Source: JAICTV01 sp035634055 (GTDB lineage Bacteria; Planctomycetota; Phycisphaerae; Tepidisphaerales; Tepidisphaeraceae). From it: DNA of 64,000 bases. The notes under the pieces are model-generated. The model worked only from the letters and a program-made list of their open reading frames with translations, searched no databases and was not told the DNA's origin. This document shows positions 41,401 to 50,963 of the stretch, in pieces. The DNA is taken from assembly GCA_035634055.1 (NCBI GenBank), contig DASQDR010000048.1:49682-113681 (forward strand), written 5' to 3'. The stretch's first letter is position 1. Each line of letters begins with the position of its first letter. The position numbers and the translations under genes are program-made.

Positions 41401-43690
41401 AGGCGGTGATCTGCCCGCTGCCCGGCTCCGGCCGGAAGGCGGCGACGGCGACGATCTGCTGCTCGCCAAGGCGCGGCATCGCCTCGAACAAATACGCGCC
41501 GTCGGCGTCGGTGGCGCGGACCTCGCTCCGGCGGACGCCCATGGCGTAGGGCATCGCCCTGGGCTGCGGGATGCGCGGCAGGTTGCTCTCGGTGTGCGCG
41601 TAGGTGACGAGGAACCCGTCGCGCGGCAGGTCGGGCACCGGGCGGCCGGGGGCGGCGCTGACGACCTGCCCGCTGAATTGCGTCCGCTGCCACTTCAGCT
41701 CCGCCGGGCCGCGAAACGCGGGGTCGGACCAGGCGCGGAGCAACAGCTCGCGCACGGCCTGGAACTGGCGGAAGATCGCGTCGGCGTCGAGGCGCTCCGG
41801 CGTGTCGGTCGGCGTGTCGCGGCGCAGGCGCACGTCGTCCAGCGTCATCAGTGTGAACCCGGGCACGCCCCACGCCTGGCACAGCTCCGACCCGATCGCC
41901 ACCGGCGCGGCCCGCCAGGTCTCGGCGCTGCGCGCGCCGGCGAAGGGGGCGAGGTCGACTCGCCCGGCGATCTCGCCCCACCACGCCGCCGCCGGATCGT
42001 TGTCCAGGAACGCGCGCTCCTGGCGGGTGAACCAGTCGCGGTGGTCCTGGATCTGGCTGATGTTCGAGGTGTCCTGGAAGTTGCCGACGAACATCGGCCC
42101 GACCCGCACGCCCCGGTCGGAGAGGTCCAGGGCGACCAGCAGCTCGATCAATCGGCTGTCGTTGGCGCGGGCGGCGGGATTGACGTCGCGGCCGATCGCG
42201 CGGGCGAGCCATTCGTAAAGGTCGACGCGGTCGCGCAGCACCCTCAGGCGGGCCTCGTGCTGCGACGCCAGCGCGCGGGCGCGCGAGAGGGTGCGGACGA
42301 GGTATTCCCGTGCCGGCGGGTCCATCTCGCCGGTCAGGTCGCCCGGGCGCTGCACGAACGCGTAGCGGAGCCGGCCGAGCAGGCCCTGGCGATCGTCCAA
42401 ATGCTTCTCGCGCTGGAGCGCCTCCGCGTTGGACGCCAGGCCGAGGTCGCGGCGGACGCGGAAGAGGATGTCCTGCTCCAGCGCCGCATCGGTCTCGATC
42501 ACGCTGGCGATGCGGTCGACGGCCGCGCGGTCCCGCGCGGGATCGAGCTGCGCCGGGGTTTGCGCGACGGCCGCCAGGCGATCGACGATGGCGCGGGTGC
42601 TGGTGAGCTTACGCTCGACCTCCCCGATCTCCGGCCGCCAGTGGGCGGGGACGTCGCCGAGGGCCATGAACAGGTTCCGCGTCGCCAGCATCTGCACGCC
42701 GTCGCCGCCGCCGAAGAAGAACAGCACAGGGCGCGACGGCGGGTTGGCGGCAAGGTGGCGGAGCAGCGCCAGGCCGCTCGCGGTCTGCGCCGCCTGGCTG
42801 GCGCCGGGGGAGAGGTCGGGGACGAGGGAGGTCGAGTCGTAGGGGACGCTGATGACCAACGCGCCCGCGGCGCCGCCCCGCACGCCCGCGCTCCCGCCCC
42901 CGCTGCCGCCCCGGCTGCCCGGGGATCGATTTGCCGCGACCGGCGTCCCCGCGGGACGGACCAGCGCGTAGAAGTTGGTCGCGCTGCGGGGTTGCCAATC
43001 GACGGCGGCCCGGAGCGTCACCGGGTGCTGGATCGCGCCGGAGCGGAGGTCGTCGGCGAGCTTGCCGGGCGGGACGTAGAACCGCGGCAGGTCGGCCGGG
43101 GCAACCAATTCGTGGTGGCGCAGGTCGGCGTTGTTGGTCTGGTCGTTCCCCAGGATCAGCACCGCGCGGGCGCCGAAGGAAAAGGCGTGGGTCCACGCCG
43201 CCCCCGCCGCCGCCTCGACTACTGCGATCTGCCCCGCCAGGTCGCGCGGGGTGATCTGCTCGAAGCCGGCGTGGCGGACGTAGACGCAGCGGCCGGTGAT
43301 GCCGTCGGCGGGCGTGGCGTTGACGCGGACGCCGGCGGGCCAGAAGGGGTAGATCTTCTCTCCCGCCCCGCCGCCCCCCCCGCCCCCGCCGACCCGCACC
43401 AGCTCCGCCCAGCGGGTGATGGGCACCATCACCTCGAACTCGTGGCGGCGGAAGTCGACGTTGGGCAGCTCGCGAAGCTGCCGCTCGATCCACTGCCCGG
43501 CCGCCTGGTAGCCATCGGAGCCGACGACGCGCGACGGGTGGGCGCAGAGTTGACGCAGGTCGGCGCGGAATCTGTCGCGGTCGCCGCCCGGTGCGTCGGC
43601 GGCGCCGGCGGCGCGGGTGAGCAGCGCGCAGGCGGTGGCCAACGCGAGGAAAATGGCCCGAAAATGACGCCGTCGGCACGGGGTAATCAC
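38485..43690 (-). CDS. Giant FtsX-type permease with an M28-like (probably inactive) ectodomain; one frameshift
   Basis: The product would be about 1735 residues. The order is: signal peptide (IFLALATACALLTRAAGA), PA-like insert (about 130-200), an M28 peptidase-like fold (about 270-640), a carboxypeptidase-regulatory-like beta domain (about 650-730), three to four membrane helices (about 985-1130), a periplasmic MacB-like part, FtsX helices (VAIPLAIAGLIIFNTMLGSI, AERRREIHVYTSLGLAPLHV), and a further 250-residue tail. The M28 metal ligands look lost (PYDS for HYDS, AAQTASG for ANDNASG, FFGGGDG for DGEE). A one-base shift in a six-C run (40156-40161) separates the halves (43690 to about 40160, and about 40160 to 38485). 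No ATPase gene is adjacent. Confidence 0.7.
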
Positions 43691-44260
43691 GTGGTCCTTT
43701 TAACGCCTTCCGGGGCGTCGGGGATTATCCGTTGGCGGTGGCGGCCCGGCAATTGCTCTGAGCCCCCTTGTCTCGCCGCGGCTCGGGAGTTGTCCCGGGG
43801 GCGGCCGGTAGTGTAAGATTCCGAGCAGGGTTGAGTGCTCCCTTCAACAGCTCTCGCACCTGATCCGGACAACCGGAACCCGATGCGATCGTTGCCGCCG
43901 CCGACGGAGCGCGCCGCTTCGCTGCCTGCCTACTGAGTGTAGGACCAGCGGTGCGGCAGGCGCGTGTCGGTCGGGCAGAGGGTCGAAGTGCATCCGCCGC
44001 CGCCGCGGTCCGACCCGCGCTGACGCCCGCGCGTCGCGCGGCGTCCAAAGCGCGCGGCCCGGGCCCGGAGCAGGTGGGCAGCAGCCGGGCGAAACTCGGG
44101 GCAGTTCACGGGCGGACCCCAGTTGTTGCAGGGTAATCCGCCGAGCCGTTGTTTGACGATGTAGAGGAAGCCAAGTCTTTCGCGCAGTCCCGGCACGAGG
44201 CCGGGCCCTTACGGGGAATCCGTACCACACGCACGATCGCACGATGGAGGCGAATCGAAG
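43691..44260. other. Long intergenic region before the PilZ gene, nothing recognised
   Basis: There are 570 bases between the divergent giant permease and PilZ genes. Short open frames here are Arg/Ala-rich and lack ribosome sites. I looked for RNase P, SRP RNA, tmRNA and c-di-GMP riboswitch cores and saw none. A structured leader RNA for the PilZ gene is possible but not shown. Confidence 0.4.
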
Positions 44261-44602
44261 ATGAGCCGTTTAGACAAGGTGCGTCCGCCGGTCACGCTTT
44301 CCGCGATCACCGCGATCCCGGACCGGCGCCGCGACAACCGCAAGCCGCTGCACGGGCACGCCGTCCTGAAGGTGCTGGACGGCCCCGGCGCCAACACCAC
44401 GCACGAGATCATGACCCGCGACCTCTCGTTCAGCGGGGTCTCGTTCCTGCTCAAGGAGAGCCTGAGCGTCGGGCAGGAGTGCCACATCGAGATGCCCGGC
44501 CCGGGCGCCTCGACCACCACCCACCGCTGCGAGGTGATCCGCTCGCGCCCGCTGAGCAACGGCCGCTTCGAGATGGCCGTGCAGTTCCGGGCGAAGGTCT
44601 GA
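44261..44602 (+). CDS. PilZ-domain protein
   Basis: The 113-residue single-domain protein has the two c-di-GMP contacts of PilZ: the RRRDNRK loop (22-28; RxxxR) and DLSFSGVSF (54-62; D/NxSxxG). Strands between them fit the PilZ barrel (HAVLKVLD, ECHIEMPGP, FEMAVQF). It probably binds c-di-GMP and controls a partner by contact. ATG 44261 has a modest upstream purine stretch (gaagatg). No diguanylate cyclase gene is nearby. Confidence 0.82.
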   Translation: MSRLDKVRPPVTLSAITAIPDRRRDNRKPLHGHAVLKVLDGPGANTTHEIMTRDLSFSGVSFLLKESLSVGQECHIEMPGPGASTTTHRCEVIRSRPLSNGRFEMAVQFRAKV

Positions 44603-44713
44603 TTTTTTCCGCGATGACGAGGTGACCGAGCTGAGAGAGGCGCTTGCCGCCGCCTGCTCACCTTCTCGCGCGGGGGCTGTCACGCCGGGCGGGCGTGCGG
44701 CTATCTTCCCTCC

Positions 44714-46630
44714 ATGCCCCTCACCGGCCTGAGCCCGTTCGGACCGATCTTTGGCAAGGAGCTTCGCACCGCCGCCCGGCGAAGGCGAAACTACCTGCTG
44801 CGCGTGGCCTACCTCGGGGGGCTGCTGCTGTTCCTGCTGCTGGCGTACACCAGCACCCGCTCGGACTTCGGCGGCAGCACCTCGGCGCGGGCGCAGGCGC
44901 AGGAGCAGCTCGGGCGGGTCTTCTTCGTCTTCTTCTCGATGTTCTGCACCGGGGCGATGGCGCTGATCGGGCCGGTCGTCACCTCCACCGCCATCAACGG
45001 CGAGCGGCAGGCCAAGACGCTGCACGTGCTGCTCATGACGCCGCTGACGGCGTGGCAGATCGTCTCCGGCAAGCTCTTCTCCCGCCTGCTGACCCCCCTG
45101 ACGCTGATCGGCCTGAGCCTGCCGGTGCTGGCGCTGGTGCGGTTGCTGGGCGGGGTCGAGCTGTGGGAGATGTTCTCGGTCATTGGCCTGAGCGCGACCG
45201 TCGCCATGACCGGCGCGGCCGTCGGGCTGCTGCTGTCGATCGTCAACCGGCGGGCGTACGCGGTGATCCTGCTCGCCTACTTTGCGATGGCGGTGGTCTA
45301 CATCTTCACGCCCATCCTGATCATGTCGTTCATCGCGGGGACCGGGCGGCTGGGGATGCTGCCGTGGTTCAAGTTCATCGCCGGCTACAACCCGTTCTTC
45401 GCCGTGATGACGATCTCGATGCAGCAGGCTCGGATGTTCGCGCCGTCGCCGTTGGCGTGCATCCTGGGGCACCTGGCGGTGATCGCGGTGCTGCTGGCGG
45501 CGTCGGCGGCAATGGTCCGGCGGCTGGCGCGGCGCGAGGGGGAAGGAGCGGCGCTGGTCGTGACGCCGGCCTCGGGGGAATCGACAGCAGCGGACGGTCA
45601 GCCGGTTGGCGTCACGCCGGGCGACGCGCGGGCGGCGGCGACGGACGCCGGGGCGTCCGCGTCGTCTGCGGCGCGGGCGGCGCGACCGGCGCGCGGCGCC
45701 CGCCACGGCCGGACCGTCTCCGACCAGCCGGTCGCCTGGCGCGAGCTGCGCCGCCCGCTGATGGCCAAGCGGTGGCACCGGTTTGCCGCCGGCATCGTCG
45801 TCGCCGCGCTGATGCTCCTCGCGTACGGCGCCGCCTACGCCAATGACGGTTTGAACGACCGCGACTTTCACATCATGATCGCCTGCACCTTCCACACGCT
45901 GCTGGCGGTGCTGGCGTGCGTGCTGGCGGCGACCTCGATCGCGCAGGAAAAGGAAGGCGACTCCTGGATCGTCCTGCTCGCCAGCCCGCTATCGGGCGGT
46001 CAGATCATCTGGGGCAAGGCGGTCGGCGTCCTCCGCCGGCTGCTCTGGCCGGTGCTGCTGATCTGCGCTCACTTCATCGCGTTCGCCGTTGCCGGCATCG
46101 TCCGGCCGCCGGCGCTGGTGCTGGTGCTGGCGGTCATCATCTGCTTCAACCTGATCTGGGTGGCGACCGGCGTGCTGGCGTCGCTCTGGTTCCGCAAGGT
46201 CGCCGTCGCCGTCATCGTCAACCTCGCGCTGCCCGTCGCGCTCTATGGCGCGCTCACGCTGGTGGTGGCCGTGATCGACCAACTGCTGCACGCGCGCGAG
46301 GGGCTCCTGAACCAGGTGCTGTGGTACCTGCCCTACTACTACCTCACCGAGGGGCTGCGAACCCGCCCGAGCGGCTGGGGAGGCATGGGCGGGGATGCAC
46401 GCGTCTATGAGCTGCCCGGCGGGCTGGACACGCGGGTGGATCTGGGCGGCTTTGCGCTGGTGGCGGTCATCGTATCGCTGCTGCACGTCGCGGCGGCGGC
46501 GGGGATCCTGGCGCTGGCGGCGCGGGCGCTCAACGGGATGGTCGGGCGGGCGCCGCAGCGCGACCCGCTGCCGCGCAGCTCACCCGCGCCCGACCGAGCC
46601 GCGCCAAGCTGGGCGTCGCCGGCGGCTTAG
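44714..46630 (+). CDS. Duplicated ABC-2-type permease
   Basis: The 638-residue protein contains two ABC-2 permease halves in tandem. Half one (about 1-265) has FGKELRTAARRRRNYLLRVA and INGERQAKTLHVLLMTPLTA. Half two (about 335-625) has WRELRRPLMAKRW and IAQEKEGDSWIVLLASPLSG, the equivalent positions. Each half has about six hydrophobic segments. A Thr/Ala/Ser-rich linker joins them. Such permeases need an ATPase, but none lies next to this gene in the window. The substrate is unknown. Confidence 0.78.
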   Translation: MPLTGLSPFGPIFGKELRTAARRRRNYLLRVAYLGGLLLFLLLAYTSTRSDFGGSTSARAQAQEQLGRVFFVFFSMFCTGAMALIGPVVTSTAINGERQAKTLHVLLMTPLTAWQIVSGKLFSRLLTPLTLIGLSLPVLALVRLLGGVELWEMFSVIGLSATVAMTGAAVGLLLSIVNRRAYAVILLAYFAMAVVYIFTPILIMSFIAGTGRLGMLPWFKFIAGYNPFFAVMTISMQQARMFAPSPLACILGHLAVIAVLLAASAAMVRRLARREGEGAALVVTPASGESTAADGQPVGVTPGDARAAATDAGASASSAARAARPARGARHGRTVSDQPVAWRELRRPLMAKRWHRFAAGIVVAALMLLAYGAAYANDGLNDRDFHIMIACTFHTLLAVLACVLAATSIAQEKEGDSWIVLLASPLSGGQIIWGKAVGVLRRLLWPVLLICAHFIAFAVAGIVRPPALVLVLAVIICFNLIWVATGVLASLWFRKVAVAVIVNLALPVALYGALTLVVAVIDQLLHAREGLLNQVLWYLPYYYLTEGLRTRPSGWGGMGGDARVYELPGGLDTRVDLGGFALVAVIVSLLHVAAAAGILALAARALNGMVGRAPQRDPLPRSSPAPDRAAPSWASPAA

Positions 46631-46837
46631 CAAGAGCCCAACATCGTGATGCAGGTCACCGCCTGCGCGAAAAATGCGCCGCGGGCGAACTTCCGCGATC
46701 TTTCCGGCATACCGACTGGTGGGAGAGGCTTTCGAGCCGTTCACTTCTGACGCGTGTGCCCCGTGCGCACGCGGGGGAACAGTTCGGGTTCTCGCGCTTT
46801 AGTTGGAAGGCTACCTCACGCTTGAGGAGTCGAGCCC

Positions 46838-47113
46838 ATGTCGGACGAAACAAACCGCCGCACTTACGACGTCGCCATTGTCACCCAGTCGCTCGGGCAG
46901 CTTCACGAATTCGTGACGCGCTGCAACGGCCGGATCGAGATCACCCGCCCGGGGAGCGACGAGCGCTGCGTGCTGATGAGCAAGCAGGAGCTGGACTGCC
47001 TGGAGCGGGCGCTGGAGATCCTCAGCGACACCGACGGCGTCCGCGACATCTGCGGCAAAATCGCCCAACTCGCCGCCGCCACCACCGAGCGAAGCGAGGC
47101 GCTGCCGGCGTAA
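46838..47113 (+). CDS. Phd/YefM antitoxin-like small protein
   Basis: The product has 91 residues. ATG 46838 has GAGGAG 8 bases upstream. The middle (GRIEITRPGSDERCVLMSKQ, then ELDCLERALEILSDTDGVRD) resembles the beta-strand and helix pattern of Phd/YefM proteins (IxITRxGxxxxVLxSxxExxxLxExLxxL), which repress and neutralise RelE/Doc-type toxins. No toxin gene follows; the next gene is convergent. It may be an orphan antitoxin or a DNA-binding relative. Confidence 0.5.
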   Translation: MSDETNRRTYDVAIVTQSLGQLHEFVTRCNGRIEITRPGSDERCVLMSKQELDCLERALEILSDTDGVRDICGKIAQLAAATTERSEALPA

Positions 47114-47171
47114 CTCGCCCACCGCGGCGGCGCCGCCGCGGCGCGAGCTAAAGCGGCTCGCGTCCGGGTGT

Positions 47172-47199
47172 GCGTGGGCAGCACGCGTGCTGCCCACGC
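47172..47199. repeat. Perfect 28-bp palindrome between convergent genes
   Basis: The bases gcgtgggcagcacg are followed immediately by their exact reverse complement, without any loop. It lies between the Phd-like gene and the secreted protein gene, where it could terminate both transcripts or extrude as a cruciform. The GTGGGCAGCACG arm is of a kind often dispersed in planctomycete genomes. Confidence 0.75.
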
Positions 47200-47360
47200 G
47201 GAGCGCGCCGACTCGCGTGTCGTTCCAGCCCGCACTTCGTGCCGGCCTGCCCACTACACCTACTCGCGGAGCGCACGAGTGCCGATTGCTCAGGCGTTGG
47301 ACGTGGAAGGCTGACCGCCTTTCCCTTCGTCGCTTCGTCGCTCTGTCTCTCTCCCCTCCC

Positions 47361-49415
47361 CTACTTCTTCCTCCCCACGCTCGCCAAAATCTGATCGATC
47401 CGTTGCTGCGCTTCGGGCGGCTGGGTCGCGCGGAGCTGCCTGAGGACACCGGTGACGACCGGGCCCATGGCGGTCAGCTCGGCCTCGGCGCGGTCGCGCA
47501 CCTTCCAGTCATCGGAGTTGAGCTGGCCGACGGTCGCCTTGATCTTGTCGATCATCCCGGTGGCCGGCTGGGGTTGCGGCTGGTTGTACTCCTCGACTAA
47601 GGCCACCGGGATGCCGACCGTCACGCCGCTCTCGAGCTGGCAGGTGAGCGTGGGCTCCTGGAGCTGGCCGGAGACGATGGAGGCATCCCACAGCGTCACC
47701 TGAACGTCCAGGGCCCCTTCCTTGCCGCGGCCGAGCTTGCGGACCTGGCCGGCGTCGATGGTGAGGGTGTCGAAGGCGGTGTCGAGCTTCATCGCGCCGA
47801 CCAGGCCGCCCACCAGCGTGTCGTTGTTCATCAGCGTGAGCGTGGGCGCATCGTCGCGCGCCGCCTCCGCGGGCGGGCCGGCGAACTGGATCCGGCTGAC
47901 GCTGCTCGCGGGGAAGCGGACCACCTGCGGCGCCGGGCTCGCCGCCCCCGCCCCTGCCGCTGCCGCCGCCCCGCCGCCGTCGCCCGCCGGGCGCGTCGTG
48001 CTCGATCCCGTGCTGAGCTTCATCTCGAACTGCGCGGCGCTGACCAGCCCGGCGAACTTGCTGCCGTCGGTCAGGTGGATGTCGTGCACGCCGTGCTCCT
48101 CGGACTGAAAGACGACGGTGGCGATGCTCTTGGGGTCGAGCTTCAGCACGCCGTAGCGGGTAACGACTTCGATCGGATCCGCCGGCATCTCCACGCCCAC
48201 GCGCTCGCCGCTGCGAAGGGAGACGAACGGCTTGTCGAAGGTCCACTCTTCCGGCTCGCCGTCGCGCTTGCGGTAGCCGGCGCGGGTGACCTGGCTGAGG
48301 GGGATCTGCGTGGTCTGGCCGGTGCCCATCTCGAGGTCGAGGGTTTCCTTGGCGAGCTTGCCGCCGAAGATCTCGCCGTCGACGGTGACGATGAGCTGGC
48401 GTGGCCGGAACTCGCCGACGTTGATCACGCCGACCACGCGCGACGCCGGCAGCTCGACGTCGCCGTAGAAGGTCGTGAGCTTGAAGCTCTGTTCCTTGAT
48501 GCTGCCGCGCATCTGGTCCCCGCCGCGGATTTCCACCACGTCGAACAAATCGCCGCGGAGCAGCTCGCGGTCGTTGATGAACCCTTGGCCGGCGGAGAAG
48601 TTGACGACCGCCTTGCGCAGCTCCGCCGGCAGCGACGCGAGGAGCTTGCCCTCCTTGAACTTCTCGACGAACTGCACGCCCTGTTCCGGGGTGGCGACGA
48701 TCCCGTGCAGGTGGACGATCGCCACCTCCTTGCCGGCCGGCACCGCCACCTGGATCTGCGCTTGCACGGTGTTGTTTCCCTGCTGGTAGCTTATGTTGGG
48801 CAGGAGCTTGGACCCCTTGCCGGCGTACATGTCGACGATCGCCCGGCCGTTGCCGTTGCTGGTGGTGAAGCCGATCGCGTTGTCCTTCCTGCGCGGGTCC
48901 TGGATGTTCTGCCCCGCCTCGATGCCGAAATTGAGGTTCGACGCGAGCTGCACGTTGACCGACTCGTCCTGGGCCTTGGGGTTCTTCAGGATGTCGACGT
49001 AGCGGATGTAAGAACCCTCCTTGTCGACCAGGATCCGGCGGGTCAGCTGGTAGCCGGCGATGCTCATGTTCTCGAAGACGACCTCGCCGGTCTTGTCGTC
49101 GAGCTTCGCCTGGTTGTTGCGCATGCCCGGCTGCGAGCCGTTGATGGTGAACATGCCGGCCTGGCTGAACAGGGGCTGGTTGCCCTGGAGCTGTACCCAG
49201 CCGGTGGGGTAGATCATCCACTGGTTGCCGCTGGCGTCGGTGACGCTGTGCGGCATCGAGATCGCGCCCGCCGCCCCGGCGCCACCGCCGGCGCGGACCA
49301 CGCGCGCTGCTGCGGCATCGCCGGCGGCAAGCGAAACGACCAGGGCCCCGGCGAGGGCAATCGTGAGGACGGCGGCGGCGGCGGCGGCGGCGGACGGGCG
49401 GGGGTGCGCTTTCAT
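47361..49415 (-). CDS. Large secreted repeat protein of unknown function
   Basis: The 684-residue protein has a long signal peptide (AAAAAAAVLTIALAGALVVS). ATG 49415 has AGGAG 8 bases upstream. A beta-rich N-terminal domain (about 50-250) is followed by several related beta units of the form SFKLTTFYGDVELPASRVVG, VVTRYGVLKLDPKSIATVVF and MKLDTAFDTLTIDAGQVRKL, a sequence type that planctomycetes repeat in exported proteins. The last 65 residues (DDWKVRDRAEAELTAMGPVV) resemble their HEAT-like tail. No catalytic motif is seen. It may have a structural or binding role at the cell surface. Confidence 0.7.
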   Translation of the reverse strand: MKAHPRPSAAAAAAAVLTIALAGALVVSLAAGDAAAARVVRAGGGAGAAGAISMPHSVTDASGNQWMIYPTGWVQLQGNQPLFSQAGMFTINGSQPGMRNNQAKLDDKTGEVVFENMSIAGYQLTRRILVDKEGSYIRYVDILKNPKAQDESVNVQLASNLNFGIEAGQNIQDPRRKDNAIGFTTSNGNGRAIVDMYAGKGSKLLPNISYQQGNNTVQAQIQVAVPAGKEVAIVHLHGIVATPEQGVQFVEKFKEGKLLASLPAELRKAVVNFSAGQGFINDRELLRGDLFDVVEIRGGDQMRGSIKEQSFKLTTFYGDVELPASRVVGVINVGEFRPRQLIVTVDGEIFGGKLAKETLDLEMGTGQTTQIPLSQVTRAGYRKRDGEPEEWTFDKPFVSLRSGERVGVEMPADPIEVVTRYGVLKLDPKSIATVVFQSEEHGVHDIHLTDGSKFAGLVSAAQFEMKLSTGSSTTRPAGDGGGAAAAAGAGAASPAPQVVRFPASSVSRIQFAGPPAEAARDDAPTLTLMNNDTLVGGLVGAMKLDTAFDTLTIDAGQVRKLGRGKEGALDVQVTLWDASIVSGQLQEPTLTCQLESGVTVGIPVALVEEYNQPQPQPATGMIDKIKATVGQLNSDDWKVRDRAEAELTAMGPVVTGVLRQLRATQPPEAQQRIDQILASVGRKK

Positions 49416-49755
49416 CGGGTGTACTCCTTGCACGGCAGCGAGCTTCGGACGCCGCCGCGGGCGGAGAGTTCCCCCTGCGGCGAGGATTCCCCCGGCGACG
49501 GCAGCGGCGCCGCGGCGCCGGGTGAAGATTCTAACTGGCCCCGCGGCCGGAGCGAGCTAGAATCCCCCGCGGCGTCGTCGCGCCTCGCCGAACGGAATCC
49601 GGACCGCCCGTCGCGCTGGCGCGGCGGAGCTGCACCCGGGTTGCGCGGCGACAGCATCACGGCGGCGACACCTTTGGCGCCGGGCGCTGCATTGTGCGGC
49701 GACAGTGAGTACCGTTCCGCAGTTCTCCCTTCCACCTGCCGGAGGCGAACCGCCC
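49416..49755. other. Divergent intergenic region, nothing recognised
   Basis: There are 340 bases between the starts of the secreted repeat protein and the esterase. It holds the SD of each gene (AGGAG near 49424-49428 on the minus strand; GGAGG near 49740-49745). I see no repeat, RNA or operator. Confidence 0.4.
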
Positions 49756-50454
49756 ATGGCCGCCCAAACTCCTGATCCGCACGCCCGCCAACCCGTCGTC
49801 ACCGCCGGCCCCGCGATCGAGGGGGTGGACGCGGTGCTGCTGCTCGTCCACGGCCGCGGCGCGTCGGCAGACGGCATGATCGACCTTTACGCGCAGCTCG
49901 ACCTGCCGCGCGTGGCGGCGCTGGCGCCGCAGGCGGCGAACCACACCTGGTACCCGCAGTCGTTCCTCGCACCGATCGCGTCAAACCAGCCTTACCTGGA
50001 TTCCGCCCTGCGCCGGCTCGAGACGCTGGTGGCGGAGCTGGTCGCCGGCGGCACGCCGAGCGAGCGGATCGCGGTGCTGGGATTTTCGCAGGGGGCGTGC
50101 CTGGCATGCGAGTTCGCCGCTCGCCACCCGCGCCGCTACGCCGCGGTGATGGCGCTGACCGGCGGCGTGATCGGACCGCCGGGGACGCCGCGCGACTACG
50201 CCGGCTCGCTCGCCGGCACGCCGGTCTTCCTTGGCAGCAGCGACCCGGACCCGCACGTGCCGTGCGAGCGCGTGCGCGAGACGCAGGCGGTGCTGTCGGC
50301 GATGGGGGCGAAAGTGGAACTTCGGCGCTATCCGGGCATGCCGCACACGATCAACGAAGAGGAACTGCTCGCCTGCCGGGCGCTGCTGGAAGGGATCCCG
50401 CCGCGCGGCGAGAGCGGCGGCGCGAGCCGCGGCACCGCGGAGGGCCGCCCGTGA
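49756..50454 (+). CDS. Phospholipase/carboxylesterase-type alpha/beta hydrolase
   Basis: The product has 232 residues. The fold motifs in order are LLLVHGRGAS (oxyanion loop), VLGFSQGACLA (nucleophile serine), GSSDPDPHVP (aspartate) and GMPHTINEEE (histidine), as in the YpfH/carboxylesterase-phospholipase group. ATG 49756 has GGAGG upstream and gives the family length. An in-frame GTG (49705) would add 17 residues. The stop overlaps the GTG of the cupin gene (GTGA), so the two are translated together. Confidence 0.85.
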   Translation: MAAQTPDPHARQPVVTAGPAIEGVDAVLLLVHGRGASADGMIDLYAQLDLPRVAALAPQAANHTWYPQSFLAPIASNQPYLDSALRRLETLVAELVAGGTPSERIAVLGFSQGACLACEFAARHPRRYAAVMALTGGVIGPPGTPRDYAGSLAGTPVFLGSSDPDPHVPCERVRETQAVLSAMGAKVELRRYPGMPHTINEEELLACRALLEGIPPRGESGGASRGTAEGRP

Positions 50455-50801
50455 CGGTGACGCGGGTCTACGCCGACGCCGCCGGCGAGTCGCACTTCGC
50501 CGAGCAGCAGTTCGCCCTTCGCGACGCCGGCTCCATCGGGCACCTTTCCGAGCCGATCCCGGCAAAATCGGTCGTCTTCCGCCGCAACGATCCCGGCTAC
50601 GACTACGACTGGCACGTCGCGCCCGCGCGTCAGTTCATCGTGCTGCTCGACGGCGCGATCGAGATCGAGACCTCCGACGGCGCCCGCCGAACCTTCCGCG
50701 GCGGCGACGTCCTGCTGATGGAAGACACCACCGGCAAGGGCCATCGCACCCGCCACGTCGAGCCGACCGAACGGCGGTCGGTGTTCATCGTCTTAGAGTG
50801 A
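50451..50801 (+). CDS. Cupin-domain protein
   Basis: The product has 116 residues and GTG 50451 overlaps the upstream stop. A single beta barrel is seen: DWHVAPARQFIVLLDGAIEI (metal-ligand region), then TFRGGDVLLMEDTTGKGH with the G-D turn and a histidine ligand. The first cupin motif has one clear histidine. The substrate is unknown. Coupling to an esterase suggests a shared small-molecule pathway. Confidence 0.75.
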   Translation: MTVTRVYADAAGESHFAEQQFALRDAGSIGHLSEPIPAKSVVFRRNDPGYDYDWHVAPARQFIVLLDGAIEIETSDGARRTFRGGDVLLMEDTTGKGHRTRHVEPTERRSVFIVLE

Positions 50802-50810
50802 CCAAAATGC

Positions 50811-50930
50811 GGAACACGAATGGACACGAATCAACACGAATAAGATCAGGAGAGACCGAATAAGGACCTGCGTCTGCATAAAGCAAATATGCTTCTCTGA
50901 TTCGTGTCCATTCGTGTCCATTCGTGTTCC
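50811..50930. repeat. Dispersed inverted repeat of the ACGAATGGACACGAAT type
   Basis: The left arm (50811-50844) has ggaacacgaatggacacgaa and caacacgaataag. The right arm (50895-50930) has ctgattcgtgtccattcg and tgtccattcgtgttcc, nearly perfectly complementary. It is related to 3302-3394. It lies between the cupin and VOC genes. Confidence 0.8.
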
Positions 50931-50963
50931 AATTCTTCCCGCACGTAAAAACCCGAGGCAATC

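Noticed and set aside
43951..44260. Possible c-di-GMP riboswitch or housekeeping RNA before the PilZ gene
   Set aside because: No GEMM core, RNase P, SRP or tmRNA consensus could be found by reading; a covariance-model search would be decisive.
46838..47360. A complete toxin-antitoxin pair around the Phd-like gene
   Set aside because: No toxin ORF follows; the 246 bases after it hold a palindrome and low-complexity sequence only.
49556..49755. Longer start for the esterase at 49705
   Set aside because: ATG 49756 has GGAGG at reasonable distance and matches the family length; the extension shows no conservation pattern.
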